A stretch of 64,000 nt of DNA from Ptychodera flava. Taxonomy: Eukaryota; Hemichordata; Enteropneusta; Ptychoderidae. The number at the start of each line of letters is the position of its first letter. The first letter of the stretch is position 1. Below are positions 1-11,851 of the stretch, one piece after another. The stretch spans positions 31,421,838 to 31,485,837 of the forward strand of contig NC_091932.1 of assembly GCF_041260155.1 (NCBI RefSeq), in the 5' to 3' direction. Below the pieces are notes generated by a model, which did no database searches, was not told where the DNA came from, and worked only from the letters and a program-made list of their open reading frames with translations. Position numbers and translations under genes: made by a program.

Positions 1-190
1 CATATATTGCTGTAAAACTATACCATTGAATTGCATAACAAAAAGGGTGCATTTTCGTTTCATTATTCAATTTTAAATGAAATCAAGAATTTACAAACAC
101 GTCTGACACCTGAATTTAACCCAGATATCTTTATTGAAATGTTTCGCGATAACGCCGAATATTGCAGAATATTTTTAAATGTCAAGTAGC
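1..190 (+). repeat. Dispersed repeat R, copy 1
   Basis: A ~170-bp block starting near a 'CATATATTGCTGT' motif and containing 'GTGCATTTTCGTTTCATTATT' -like sequence recurs as a direct copy at about 2960-3125 and as an inverted copy at about 4690-4880. The shared order is an ATTGCTGT block, a GGTGCATTTTC-like block, then a block ending near 'AAATGTTTCGCGATAA'. Copies differ at many positions. No product is recognised; it is probably part of an old mobile element. Confidence 0.6.
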
Positions 191-1618
191 CCCTTTGAAA
201 GAGATAAGAACATTTTTTTAAAAAAGTTGATAACTCTCTATGTAGATAGGTATCTGCGCTATTCATTATTGTCACATGTCACATGCACAACACGAGCATA
301 ACAAGCGCATTCCTCGAAGAAGGGATCTTCTTAAAACAGTAATCATGTTTCAATGATACTTAGCTGCCAGCAACACCTTTGATAAAAAATATTGACTAAC
401 ATGTACTGTACAATCATTACATTCTGCGATCCCATGCAAAATCGTGTTATTTAATTGTATAATATTATTGGAAACTGTGGTTGAGAGAGTCCAAATAATA
501 AAGGTGGCCAAACATAGAGTCACTGTGAGCTGTAAATTATGGCTAAATAGGCACTTGTCAGGTATTTCAACTGACCCTATTGAAACAATAAGCGAGGGAA
601 ACTATTTGTGATCTCTCGGGTTTCTCTATTTTACACGTGCTCTGGCATTTCCTTGGTTTCTAAATTATGGAGAGATTATTGTCATACCTTGTTTTCAGGC
701 ATGTGCATTAAACCTCTTATTTGAACAATGCCACCAACGCCAGTGAGGGGAAGCTTAACACTATCCAACACAGATGACGATGACACCAGAATTATGGATG
801 TTTAACTTCTTCTCACACAAGAGGCAAACTTCACCTGATATATAATTCTTGTCAAGAAAGACAAGCAATGAGTTTTTAAAGTTGCGTATGTAGCTGTTTT
901 AGTAACTATACATGTTCTGTTTGCTGTTGTCAAGGGCGGGGGCGGCGATCACATATAAAACACCGCACGGTCAAGCTGGATAATGACGAGACAAGGTATT
1001 GGGTTCATTTTGACCCGTTCACCTTTGCCAAAGTCAGAAGGGAATTGATTGTTGAGCCTTGATCTGGAATGTGAGTTACCATGTTTTTTGCTTAAAATAA
1101 AAACAAAGGACAATGCGCTAGTGTGTCTGATGAGAAACAACTAAATATAGCTACCCAATTCGTCAGTTTGTTGATACTTAGACAATTGTACGGTGCTGCT
1201 TTTTAAGGTTGTTCAACTTTATCCCCTAAACGTTTTTTCACCTCCTCATAACATGAACACACCAAGCAAAGTTTTCACAGTAAATTTACATATGGCTTGA
1301 AGATGGGGTGTATACACTTTGAGAATTCCACTTTTAACGACCAAATAGCGTTTGCGGTGTGTCGAATCTCCATTGGACTTATGTCTATCAATGCTTCATT
1401 TTGGATTGCCTTTATAATCAAATCGGTCGCTTGCACGCCCGGACCTCTTAGATTAAGCCAGCATTCACAAATTTCAGTGCTGATAATTCAGCCGGACGTT
1501 TAGTCTGTTCCTTTTTTAAATCGGTTAAATTACATATTGCGTCCTTTACCAAGCTTGTAATGCAACGACAGTCGAGACACGACTAGGCTGAGTGTCCTCA
1601 TCGGTGGCTTTAACGCAA
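191..1618. other. Unassigned AT-rich stretch
   Basis: No coding, RNA or repeat feature could be supported on either strand. Open frames here are short and resemble nothing I recognise. Confidence 0.5.
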
Positions 1619-1915
1619 TCAAGATGTCTGTTGATGTATCAAACGAAGCACCATGTCGTAAGGAAGCTTCTTATAAAGAATATTCTCAATGGCTCTGTTC
1701 TTCAGTGCATTTCCAATATAGTGACACGTGGATTTGATTTCGTCAGGTGAAAGATCAGGCAGTATAGTTTTCATCTCGTTTTCAAGTCTCCTTACATATG
1801 GCAATTCGCTCAAATTTCTCAGTTGCCCGATGTTATGCTTGAGAATTTCCTCGAGGAAACATTGGTTAAGGTCTCTTTCAACATCCGAGGAATCATTAGT
1901 GATGGACTTTGTCTT
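1619..1915 (-). CDS. Possible terminal exon, unknown helical protein
   Basis: On the minus strand one frame stays open for about 95 codons before a stop at 1619. It reads from 'TKSITNDSSDVERDLNQ' through 'LSPDEIKSTCHYIGNAL' to 'MVLRLIHQQTS'. The composition is charged and leucine-rich, as in a helical domain. Upstream there is an in-frame stop just before the likely splice acceptor region, so it would be a 3' exon rather than a whole gene. I recognise no family. The neighbouring sequence at 1930-2400 is repeat-derived, so this could also be the remains of a mobile element. Confidence 0.3.
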   Translation of the reverse strand, partial: KTKSITNDSSDVERDLNQCFLEEILKHNIGQLRNLSELPYVRRLENEMKTILPDLSPDEIKSTCHYIGNALKNRAIENILYKKLPYDMVLRLIHQQTS

Positions 1916-1929
1916 TGTAGCCAGAGTTT

Positions 1930-2550
1930 AATACTAACCACAATGATTTCCATCGGGTTTGTGGAATTCCTTATGTTCCAAAAGTGGTCAATATAAGTGT
2001 GTGCAATGTATATCATTTTTGATAACTGAATGTCAGTTGAGACAAGAATTTATCTGTCGACGGAAGTACTGCATATTCGATACAAGGAATTACACCGTCA
2101 GGGCTAACAGTATGTATTTAGATACCTTTTTAGTAAATGAGTATTTTATACTGGTTTTTGGAAAAAATAAGAAAGGAAAATGATATCAATAGGTGATGCC
2201 ATTATTCCTTGAATATGGTAAATAAATCATTTGCAATTACACGACAGTTCTTATTTAAAATTGCTTAGACTTGTAACTCGGTATTCATTGATGAGCCAGT
2301 GTATTGATCTACGTATTGCATGGAACAATGCTTTTGTTAGGCAGTACAACCCTCATCTTAAGTGTAAATCCCATGTGTACAATTAATTATAAATACACCA
2401 AACGCAAGCTAAAAATAAATCAATTGGTGGCATTTTCTGAGGCTAGCCAAGCTTGAAATCTGTCACATATGGTATTACTGATGTGATATTTATGATTTGA
2501 AAACTCTCAGTTGTCAGGGTGATGAACCATGTCTGAGTGTTGTGAAATCA
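1930..2550 (+). repeat. Left arm of diverged inverted duplication (formerly coding)
   Basis: This stretch matches the reverse complement of about 5210-5860. The plus-strand frame 'TECQLRQEFICRRKYC' / 'IFDTRNYTVRANSMY' pairs with minus-strand 'TECQFRREIIFQQQYW' / 'IFDMMNYTDKANMMY'. Further in, a GTCAGGGTGATGAACCATG motif at 2516 pairs with CATCACCCTGACAA near 5251. Similarity persists at the amino-acid level despite many base changes, which suggests a once-coding repeat. No family is recognised. Confidence 0.6.
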
Positions 2551-2959
2551 AGCGAAGCACTTGAGTGCCTATTTGTGTTTCCTAATCAAAATATGCAAAC
2601 AGTGGCTGACTGTGTAATGTGCCCAGGAAAGCTAGTCGCAACCTGATGATGTATGATATCAACTTTTGACCACAGTCAAGAACGAGTAAATAGTATCAAA
2701 ACATTAATTATGAAATTCAATGAAGATAAGTAAATGTCAAAACTTGTACATGTCTTTCGGATAGATTATTATATCACGGCACCCTCTTTGCCTGTTGATT
2801 CTAGATGTCCGGGGTTAACCTAGGCCTACGGCTAATAGAGTTTTAGAGCAGATAGGTTACTCAGTTAAGTGTAAACTAATTTTAAGCTAATGTTGACTTA
2901 TTTTTGCACCCTAAAAACGTAAACTTTAGTTGTCATTATGACTGATTAATACCAGTCGA
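2551..2959. other. Unassigned spacer
   Basis: AT-rich sequence between the inverted arm and the second R copy. No gene or clear repeat is seen. Confidence 0.4.
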
Positions 2960-3125
2960 TGCACATTTTTTGCTGTCGCCAAACTAAACAATTAAATTGT
3001 TTCTGACAAAAGGGGCACATTTTCATCTCATCATTCCATTTTAGAGGAAATAGAAAATGTACAAAGACGAGAATCTTTAACGCCTTAATTTAAGTCAGAT
3101 TTCTTTATTCAAATGTTTTGCCATA
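2960..3125 (+). repeat. Dispersed repeat R, copy 2
   Basis: This copy contains 'TTGCTGTCGCCAAACTA' and 'GGGGCACATTTTCATCTC'. It is the direct relative of the block at 1-190 and the mirror partner of 4690-4880 across the palindrome centre near 3868. Confidence 0.6.
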
Positions 3126-3168
3126 CATGCATGTTTGCATGTTTGCATGTATGTATGTATGTATGTAT

Positions 3169-3181
3169 GTATATATATATA

Positions 3182-3269
<88 letters not shown>

Positions 3270-3275
3270 ATATAT
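3169..3275. repeat. (TA)n microsatellite
   Basis: About 100 bp of almost pure TA dinucleotide, preceded by a short TATG/CATG run and directly abutting the Penelope-like sequence. Open frames through it (poly Tyr-Ile) are meaningless. Confidence 0.95.
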
Positions 3276-3863
3276 AAGAAACTTGGGTTGAAACACACTA
3301 CCACACCTGGTTGTTAGGTTCCAAACGTATTTATTATACCTCAAACACAACGTTTCGCTATAATTTAGAGCTTCTTCAGGTGTTTTCTACAATAAAAAGT
3401 ACGAACATGAAAATTACAATGGTTGAATTGTGTAGGAAAACGAGCAATGTAGAGTTATAAGTCTGTGAAAATCTGAAATGTACATGAATGACAGGAGAGA
3501 CTAAAAAATTACAATGGTTGAATTGTATATAGAAAAACGAGCAATGTGGAGTTACAAGTATCTGAAAATCTGTAAATGTACATAAATGAAAGGAGAGAGA
3601 CTAACCTCGAGGTTGTGAGTACGGTCAAAACTGTCTGGACCTACGCCGAGAGCTGGAAATTGGCGCGCTGAAGTCCAGGGGGGGGGGGTACTTTAAATAC
3701 TCCAAAGCTCGTATGTGGGGGCGCTGTCAAATGCTATGTAAATTTTGGGCGAATGTTTAGGCCAGCTGGAGACAGTGTGTCAAGTTTTTTGATCCATTGT
3801 GATTCTAAATGTTTGCGTAGTTTGTCATCCTGTTTATTGACTTGGATGATGCCAATTATTGAA
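3276..3863 (-). mobile_element. Penelope-like element fragment, left palindrome arm
   Basis: This is a near-identical copy of the 3' part of the Penelope-like fragment at 54293-55231, in the same orientation (element sense on the minus strand). It covers the terminal region, the CTGAAGA/GAAA hairpin motif and the last codons of the GIY-YIG protein around 'RKHLESQWIKKLDTLSP'. Relative to the other arm it lacks about 56 bp next to the TA tract. That missing piece lies between two AGAAAC motifs, consistent with a microhomology deletion. A run of G residues sits near 3680. Confidence 0.85.
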
Positions 3864-3873
3864 TTATTGATGT

Positions 3874-4623
<750 letters not shown>

Positions 4624-4689
4624 ATCTTTCCTCTTTCTGAGGGGCATGTTGACTGTACGTGTAAACATTTGTTCATTTCATTGTCCTGG

Positions 4690-4880
4690 TCGTATCAAAA
4701 TGCTGCAATGTCGGCTTTATCGCGAAACATTTAACTAGAGAAAAGTTAGTTATATTCAGGTACCATACGTATTATAAGGAGCTTCATTTCATTTAAAATT
4801 CAATAATGAAATGAAAATGCACACCTTTTGTTAGAGGCAATTGAACTGTGTAGTTTGGTGACAGCAATATGTGAACATCT
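4690..4880 (-). repeat. Dispersed repeat R, copy 3 (inverted)
   Basis: Read on the minus strand this matches copies 1 and 2: 'CATATTGCTGTCACCAAAC', then 'GGTGTGCATTTTCATTTC', then sequence ending near 'AATGTTTCGCGATAA'. It mirrors 2960-3125. Confidence 0.6.
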
Positions 4881-5209
4881 GCTGGTATCAGGCAGTAATA
4901 ATGATAGAATTTGAGTTTGGTAGACGCAAAATAAGTCAAAATGACACTATGAAATTTGGTAGGCACAAAATAAGTCAAATTGACACTATGAAATTTAATT
5001 TCACTTAACTATGTAACATATCTACTGTAAAAACACTTTCGTCATTTACTTTTCTTCGTCGACTTTCATAATGCATGTTATAATGTTATTAACTTCTTCT
5101 TGATAGTGGTGAAAACTTGCTATTTCAGCAGGTTGCCACTGCCTTACCTGAGCACATTGTGCAGTCAGTTAATGTTTGCATCTTTGTTAAGGAGAAACAA
5201 TTGCAAATT

Positions 5210-5860
5210 GGCGTTAAGTGCCGCGCTTGATTTCACAACACTCAGAGATGGTTCATCACCCTGACAACAGAGTGTTTTCAAATCATAGCATAAGGGAAAT
5301 AGCACTGATGATTTTTATTTTTAGATCACATTTTGTACATATTTGTATTGGATTTTGTACACATGGGATTTGTGTTTGAAGCAAATTGTTAACACGCTTA
5401 AGATGATTAAAGTTAGACTGCCTGCCAAAAGCATTGTTCCATGCATTACGAAGATTAATATACTGGTTCAATGAATATCTAGTTTCTTGGTAAGCAAGTC
5501 TTGAGAGAAATTTTAATAAGAACTATCGTGTGACTGACGATGTTGATTTATTTACCATATTAAAGGAATTATAGGGTTAACATTTTTTATTAATGTTGTT
5601 GCCAGAAATCAGTATAAGATACTCATGTTGTAAAAATTTATCTGAATACATCATGTTGGCCTTGTCTGTGTAATTCATCATATCAAATATCCAATACTGC
5701 TGTTGAAAAATAATTTCCCGTCTGAACTGACATTCAGTTGTAGATAATATTAGACATGGCACACCTTAGGACCTAAGGGATGTATTGACTTTTAGTAACA
5801 CAAGGCATTGCAACCAACCCGATGGAAATCAAATGTAGAGATGTGTTGGTCTTTTACACA
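5210..5860 (-). repeat. Right arm of diverged inverted duplication
   Basis: Partner of 1930-2550. The minus-strand frames 5577-5762 and 5283-5471 ('MNQYINLRNAWNNAFGR') align with plus-strand sequence at 2020-2390. A CAACCCGATGGAAATC-like motif near 5815 mirrors GATTTCCATCGGGTTTG near 1943. Confidence 0.6.
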
Positions 5861-5880
5861 GTTGTGTCCTATGGTTTTTA

Positions 5881-7454
5881 CTTTCACAAGCCGCATATCT
5901 GTACAGGTTAACCTGCACTGTAAGACCTCCATGACTAGTCTAACAGATTCCGTTCACTGCTTTTGTACACAGTTTGTTTAATTCAATCAAAAACACCGTT
6001 GAGTTGTTGAGATAGTCTATTCCACGAATCAAATACATATCAGTCCATCTTCATGTGATTTTATGTCAAGGTTCACTTTTTCACAAATACTCCTTATATC
6101 GTTGACACGTTTATAAGATGATGTTTCTCCATTATTAAGGTGTTCTTAAATGTTAATTACGTTTACAGACCAGAAACTGCATATAATACGTTTCACTTGT
6201 GTTTTATGAACGAAGAGGAGCGACAGTTTAGTTACTGACAGTTTGCGAGACACTTCATGATTTAAAAAAATATTTCCATCTTAAAAATTTAATAAATATC
6301 CAGAGACGTTAATTAACGTTGGTACTTTGTGCGGCTTTGTTTGTGTCATAGATGTTTTGCAGCAGTGGAAAAACTGTCGCACCTTCAGCGGCCATATTAA
6401 ATTATCCATTGTCGGCAATTGATTGAAGCCACGAAATATGAAGAGAGTGTCTGATTGTATCAAAGACTGGAGGAGTCATAGCAGTCAGCCGATTTTAAGT
6501 TAAATTGTTATAAATGGAACTGTCACGGCATTCTGACAAAATTACAAGAGAGAGCAAAAAGTCAAACGTTGTGTGTACAACTTCGCTCCAGCTGCAAATT
6601 GAAAATATCGCCTCCTTTTAACTTTTCCCAATGGCCCTCTCCGCGTTACTATAGCTTACACTCTCAATCAATCGACATTGCTTATCCGTCCGCTGAGTTT
6701 TAAAGGAGCTTACGGGGGGAAGTCAATTTTCTCGCCCGAGTAACATTACACTTTTCCTATGTAGACTGTTTTTTTGGTTCAAACGAGCTAAATGAATTGC
6801 GTACATAAGGTCGATACATCACTAGTTGATGTCATAGCTGATAGTGTAGCAAGGTTATCATATACCCACGCCCATATTGTTTGTCAGCTCGTGGCGTGAC
6901 AGCGATGTCGCGCGGGCGACACATGTTGACATGGCTTCCGAGTGTAAACAAACATAATGGTCGCCTCCCTCCTCTCCGTACGACGATCGAGCGCGATCGA
7001 AATCAGGACAGATTCAAAAAGGGGAGATTTTTAGGGGTAACATTTCTAGTAACATGCAGTTGCATAAAATGTTCTTCCTGTGCGACTATTTTTGGCTATT
7101 GATATCATTTCTTATGGTGGTCATTGGAATATAGAGGCCTTGTTAAACGTCTTGTAGACTTCTGCCTATAGTTTAACACGACTGGAACAAATTTTGGATA
7201 ATTGCATGTTGATATTTTTAAAATATCTCAAAACTATAAGATGCCCTGTAGCTGAATGTCGCAATATTACAAATTACTCATAAAAACAAGTGTATAACTT
7301 AAAAAGAAAAGCAGATGAGCGTTTATTTGCTGATAAGTCAGACACTACTTCACTATCCAATTATCCGAAATTAGTTCAATCGCTTTGGTTTGTGAATGAA
7401 GCCTATTTAAACAAATATTTCCATATTTATACGCATTTTGGAATACATTAAAAC
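5881..7454. other. Unassigned stretch
   Basis: No gene is supported. A GC-richer patch at about 6880-7000 gives a short open frame with no recognisable product. The rest is AT-rich with short frames only. Confidence 0.4.
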
Positions 7455-8030
7455 CTAAAAAATCATCACAATATTACAAATGCCAATCGCAATATAAAAA
7501 CTGTTCATTATAATACAAAAAATGCCCTTCACAATATGTGCAACACCGTAAAACAAATACCAATTACCATGACAAATGCTCATCAGAATACAAAGAATGT
7601 ACATCACTGGATAAATAATACCCACCACAATAAAACAAATGCAAATCACAATATGAGGAACACACATATATTAGAAATATTAAAAAAATCACATCATATC
7701 ACATCATAATATAAGGAATGAGCATTAAAATACAGCAAAAGAACACAGTATGAGGAAGCAAATCACAATGTAAACAATGCACATCACAATATAAACAATC
7801 ATCATCACAGTAAAACTTTAATGTATTGCAATATAAGGAATACACAGCACAATATAACAAATGTCCATGACAGGATAGGAAATGCACAATGTCATGTACG
7901 AAATGCACATCGCCATATGACAATGTGCATTACAATATCATAAATAATCATCGAAATATGAGGATTCACCATCACAATACAAAAAATCTCCAATCACAAT
8001 ATAACAGATGCCAATCACCTTATGAGGACA
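7455..8030. repeat. Degenerate ~20-27-bp tandem repeat
   Basis: Many imperfect units of the form 'ATCACAATATAAACAATGC' follow each other over about 570 bp, with variable spacing. Open frames on both strands are by-products of this periodicity. It ends just before the DNA transposon at 8092. Confidence 0.8.
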
Positions 8031-8088
8031 GCGCATCGAATCGTCATATTACTTCACTTCAGACAGCTACGGCTTTCCGTAGCTTTGT

Positions 8089-8091
8089 CAG
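8089..8091. repeat. Target-site duplication CAG (left)
   Basis: CAG directly precedes the terminal TAGAGCAGATTAG and is repeated after the opposite end at 14141-14143. Confidence 0.6.
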
Positions 8092-8266
8092 TAGAGCAGA
8101 TTAGAGTGATATTTTGGCAAAATATTTCACTTGTGGATACAAGCATGAAAATTTGTAGGCTTACTAATGATTGTTCACCTAGTGAGAAAACAACGTTAGC
8201 CATCAAAAATTTCAAGATGGCGGCCGTATATCCGCCATTTTCCAAGATGGCCGCCAGCAAAATCAC
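8092..8266 (+). repeat. Left terminal inverted repeat
   Basis: It begins TAGAGCAGATTAG and ends in two GATGGC-rich blocks: AAGATGGCGGCC near 8213 and CCAAGATGGCCGCC near 8240. It aligns with the reverse complement of 13985-14140 with small indels. Confidence 0.8.
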
Positions 8267-8577
8267 GAAATACAATATAAGGCACTGTAATTCCAATTCC
8301 TTTGTCAATTTATGTATATTTTGTGATAAAACATGTAAATTTTACACCCAGTGGCCCATATGTAACATTTTTACTCACATTTTTTGTTATTTTGTTTATT
8401 TTATTTATTATAAATACAAATTTTAGGTCCAAAAATTCATTATTTTTACTCATTTTCATTCATATTTTGGTTTTTTTTATTATATTTATATGTTTTTTTT
8501 ATTCGACTCAACACATAAACATGATATCAAATAATTACTATAAGTATTATTACTTAACAGTAGTCAACTTTAAGATA

Positions 8578-9195
8578 CTAGTCAAGACAAGTACAACTAC
8601 AAAGTACTGTGCAACTGAGGCCACAGGTATAGCACCCACATCTGTTACCACATTCTTTCTTACAACCACATTTTTTCAACTCTTGACAACTTGAAGCGAT
8701 AGGAGAAAGGTTTGTCCAAAATATGCACCAAGTGTCACCTCTTTTTTCCCATCCCCAGTCATTTGGTGTTGGAATGTCTGGCAAATTGTTCATTGCCTGG
8801 CCCCAAATATGTCCTGCCTGATAAGCAGCACGTCTAAAGTGTTGCAAAAGTGCCGACTGAGTTGGCGGAATCATATCATATGATCGTTGCTTCCTTGCAA
8901 ATAGATCCAATCGTACTTCGTTCACACTTGTCATGGTGCTGGATCTATCATACATGTATGTGACAAATTTTTCTAAAGATGTAAGATCGTCATCAGTGAC
9001 TGATATTGGTTGTTGACTGAGTCTTCTAAAGGTGTCAGAGACTTCTTCAAAGATATTCCATGTTCGCCATGCTGATTTCTTTCCCTTACCACGGAAAGCA
9101 GAAACAGTGTCACAACCAGTAAAAACATGAAAGAACGGAATTCCACTAGCTCTCAATGGTCCTATATGGACACAATGTCGTGTATTGGAATCCAT
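8578..9195 (-). pseudogene. Academ-like transposase, C-terminal segment (GCDT motif plus CXC-like finger)
   Basis: This segment holds the 3' end of the transposon protein. From about 9165 down it reads 'FFHVFTGCDTVSAFRGKGKK', a motif like the helix-turn-helix and acidic residue of FEN/XPG nucleases. Next come 'FARKQRSYDMIPPTQSALL' and 'RRAAYQAGHIWGQAM', blocks conserved across this invertebrate family. The tail is Cys-dense (C-x-C-x3-C-x3-C-x-C-x2-C-x3-C-x3-C-x-C pattern between 'ELKKCGC' and 'LCSCTCLD'), like a CXC/Tesmin-type zinc finger. The ATG at 9195 is not a real start. The true frame enters from the preceding segment through a +1 shift near 9170. Confidence 0.75.
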
Positions 9196-9595
9196 CTCAT
9201 GTCCTTACCATAACCAAATCTAATCCACATTTGCTCTAGTCCGATCTCCTGGAGTGTGGAAAAGACAGATACCGCTATCACGACAACATCAGTGTCATTT
9301 GCTCTGATCATAAGCACCTTTATACCATCCATTGTTGCGTGTTTGGCATGTACAAATATTCTTGTATCTGCCTCTTCATGAGTACATGGTACAAGATTGT
9401 CTGGACATATTATTTTGTTGCAGATGATATTCTCATCTTTTGTGGCAATAATAGTATTAGGTGATTCTATATGACCAATTTTGTCTGCGAGAAAATGGAA
9501 AAGTTCTGTTTTATTGTCGTCATTTCTGAGAAAACTGCGCCAATCAGTTGGCGTCTTACTTTTTCCTATAACTCTTCTCCTAACACCTTTACCAC
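9170..9595 (-). pseudogene. Academ-like transposase, nuclease-core segment (HEEADTR, NDTDVV)
   Basis: This frame has no ATG of its own. It reads 'GKGVRRRVIGKSKTPTDW', 'SFLRNDDNKTELFHFLADKI', then 'CTHEEADTRIFVHAKHAT' and 'MIRANDTDVVVIAVS', ending 'RWIPIHDIVSI' at a stop near 9171. The acidic clusters EEADTR and NDTDV are spaced like the metal-binding residues of PIN/FEN-type nucleases. It connects to the 5' segment by a frameshift near 9597 and to the 3' segment by one near 9170. Both junctions are single-base shifts in otherwise continuous family sequence. Confidence 0.75.
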
Positions 9596-10500
9596 AGCTT
9601 TTAAGCTGTCAGGTAGATATACATCAAAGACAATATCAGTTCTCTTATGTTTATCACCATAAAACTTTACTTTCGGAATAAATTCTTCTTTTGCATAATC
9701 ATCAAAAGTCCTGGATGTGCGTGGTGGCAAAATATTTACCAAAGCTGACCCATCGATAACAATCGCCTCTGAAGAAGGTTCAAAGTCCGGCAATATGACG
9801 TCTTCTTGAAGAACTTGCATCAGTTGAGATTTTTGACAAGAATGCAATTTACCACTGTCACTAAGAGAAACAGGGTATGCCTGATTTTCATGCTTGAAGA
9901 ATTCTTGTAGGTCACAATGTCTACTCTGGCATGAAATGAACAGGCGCGAGAATAAACTGCAATCATCTTTCAGCAGAGTCAACTTTGAATTCTTAGGTTT
10001 TGGTACATTTGTGAAAAACTTATTCTTGTTTTTCTTTATTGGCTCATAGAACAAGCATTTTTCTTGGTTTTGAAGCCCCTCGATGAACTCTTTGCATTGT
10101 TTTCTGCCTCTGTGATAGTGTGTTGTTATCATGTCAGCAACATTAGAGTCTAAAATGTCTTTAGTGTTCAAAACCAATAAGTCTTTCGACTCTTCTTTAA
10201 ACGGGTTTCCCATGTCCTCTATGACAGCTCTCAGTTTCTGCACGTTATCAAAGAATTTCTTTTGTGCAGAAAGAGATTGTTCATGATGGGTTTTTGATTT
10301 CAATGGAGACTCATCTTGATTTCTAAGTGATGCTTCGTATTGTCCTACAAGACGGCTTACTTCAGGCCCTGCCACCATCCATCGCCTCAAAGCAGAGGGG
10401 TCTTCAGTTAAACCAATCGCCCCGCCATCACTTTTAACAACTCCATTGTTTTGTTCATGAGCTTGGTCAATTGCCAGAGCTGAAAATTCCCTGCCAGATT
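9566..10500 (-). pseudogene. Academ-like transposase, middle segment (VIDGSALVN, DIVFDVY)
   Basis: The frame is open from near 10500 (reading 'REFSALAIDQAHEQNNGVV') through 'DPSALRRWMVAGPEVSRLVG' to 'EAIVIDGSALVNILPPRTS', 'FDDYAKEEFIPKV' and 'TDIVFDVYLPDSLKAV'. It then stops out of frame at 9566. The Asp of VIDGS and those of DIVFDVY are the first candidate acidic residues of the PIN-like core. The Met at 10390 is internal, because family similarity extends upstream of it. About 290 residues of a much longer protein. Confidence 0.75.
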
Positions 10501-10555
10501 ATGTACAACAAAATTGCCATTGTGGAATTCTCTGGCTACCTCAGGATGCGATTGT

Positions 10556-11851
10556 TCAATTCAACATCATGTCTCTGAGATGAATGGGGAGCCAACGAGC
10601 ATAATGAACATTATCATTGGCAAAAAAGTGTGGCAAAAGCTCAGACAATGCTTCACGATACAAACTGAAGTTTCCCTCTCGAAACGATCGAATCAATATA
10701 AAGATAGTCAGCTCAAGCTCTAGAATAATTGACCAAAAAAGAAATTGAGGGCTTTCACATTTCCTTTGTTCACACCAACGCTCAAAATTTATGACTTCTT
10801 CCTGGTCAGAAGGATTCTCAGTTATTTTTTCTTTGTATGCATCTTTCATGAGCTGATATAAGGCGCAAGCTGTAATCTGGTGTGCTTGTCTTGATCTTGT
10901 AACACTTGAAACTTTAAGGAAGGAATCTGCTGTACCAATTGATGCTATTCCTGCCTCAACAAGAACGCTTGTCCAACCACTATCTTTCAAAAGAGTTCCG
11001 ATGGTTTTCAATGCGGCCATTTCAATGTGTAATCCACCAAACATTACCACAAACTTGTCCTCTCCATGAGACTCTGGCCAGTGCCATTGGATCTGCTTGG
11101 CTAATGCAAAAAGAGGTTGGTCCATTGCAACTACAGGAGTTTGTGTTGGATTCAAGAAGCCAACCACATCTTTGATTTTATTCATGACATGCTTTATTGT
11201 AGCAACAGAATGTGCCTGGTCTCTTAGAAGAGGCAATAATGAAGAAATGCTAACTTCAAAAGGTAGATTTCGCCTTTGCAAAGCATGATGAGCTGACCAT
11301 GTTATAAAAGTAGACCCAGAATCACAAACTTCTTCTGTAAGCATAACTTTCTCTAACCAGTCGTATTCCATTGACATGTTTCTCTTGAAATGGCTGATGT
11401 CTGATAATGGTAATTCCAGTATCGTAGCCATTGGAGGAGTAGGGTGCTTATTTGTAAAATATGCTGGTTGGATATTGGTGTATGCCTCAGGAAGTTGAGG
11501 TACTCGTCGTGCCTTACTAAAGGTGTTGACTTGCATTTGTCGTTCCGTACCTCTATTATTAGAATTGGGATGCTGGAATACAGATATGCTTGTACCATGG
11601 AATGATGACACAGCAGTGGTGGCAGTTGGATTGTGATCAATATTGTCAATAGCAGATGTGGTGAATAAATGTTTTCTCAGTACAGGTGGGCACACCACAC
11701 CATCTTCTACATATTGAGACACAACAGCTTCCCCTAACATTGCTGAAATTTCTAAAATTCTGTCATATGGTACACAAATGCCATTTTCTGAAAGGATGTC
11801 AATCAATTTTCTTTTCCTGGTTTTTGCAAAGACAGTCAGACCCATGTACAA
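10556..11851 (-). pseudogene. Academ-like transposase, large N-middle segment
   Basis: A 431-codon open frame, the longest piece of the transposon protein. It starts in 'TVFAKTRKRKLIDILSENGI' and passes 'GVVCPPVLRKHLFTTSAIDN' and 'SFHGTSISVFQHPNS'. It then runs through 'VVAMDQPLFALAKQIQWHWP' and 'FVVMFGGLHIEMAALKTIG' to 'HYARWLPIHLRDMM'. Some blocks ('AMDQPLFALAKQIQW', 'GGLHIEMA') recall conserved blocks I associate with this invertebrate family; I cannot assign a catalytic fold to this part. It overlaps the next upstream segment at about 11850 in another frame. Confidence 0.75.

Noticed and set aside
6881..7102. GC-richer 73-codon frame as a small gene
   Set aside because: No recognisable product, no neighbouring exon, and length within chance expectation.
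8302..8694. 130-codon plus-strand open frame beside the left transposon end
   Set aside because: Very AT-rich, low-complexity and antisense to the transposase 3' end.
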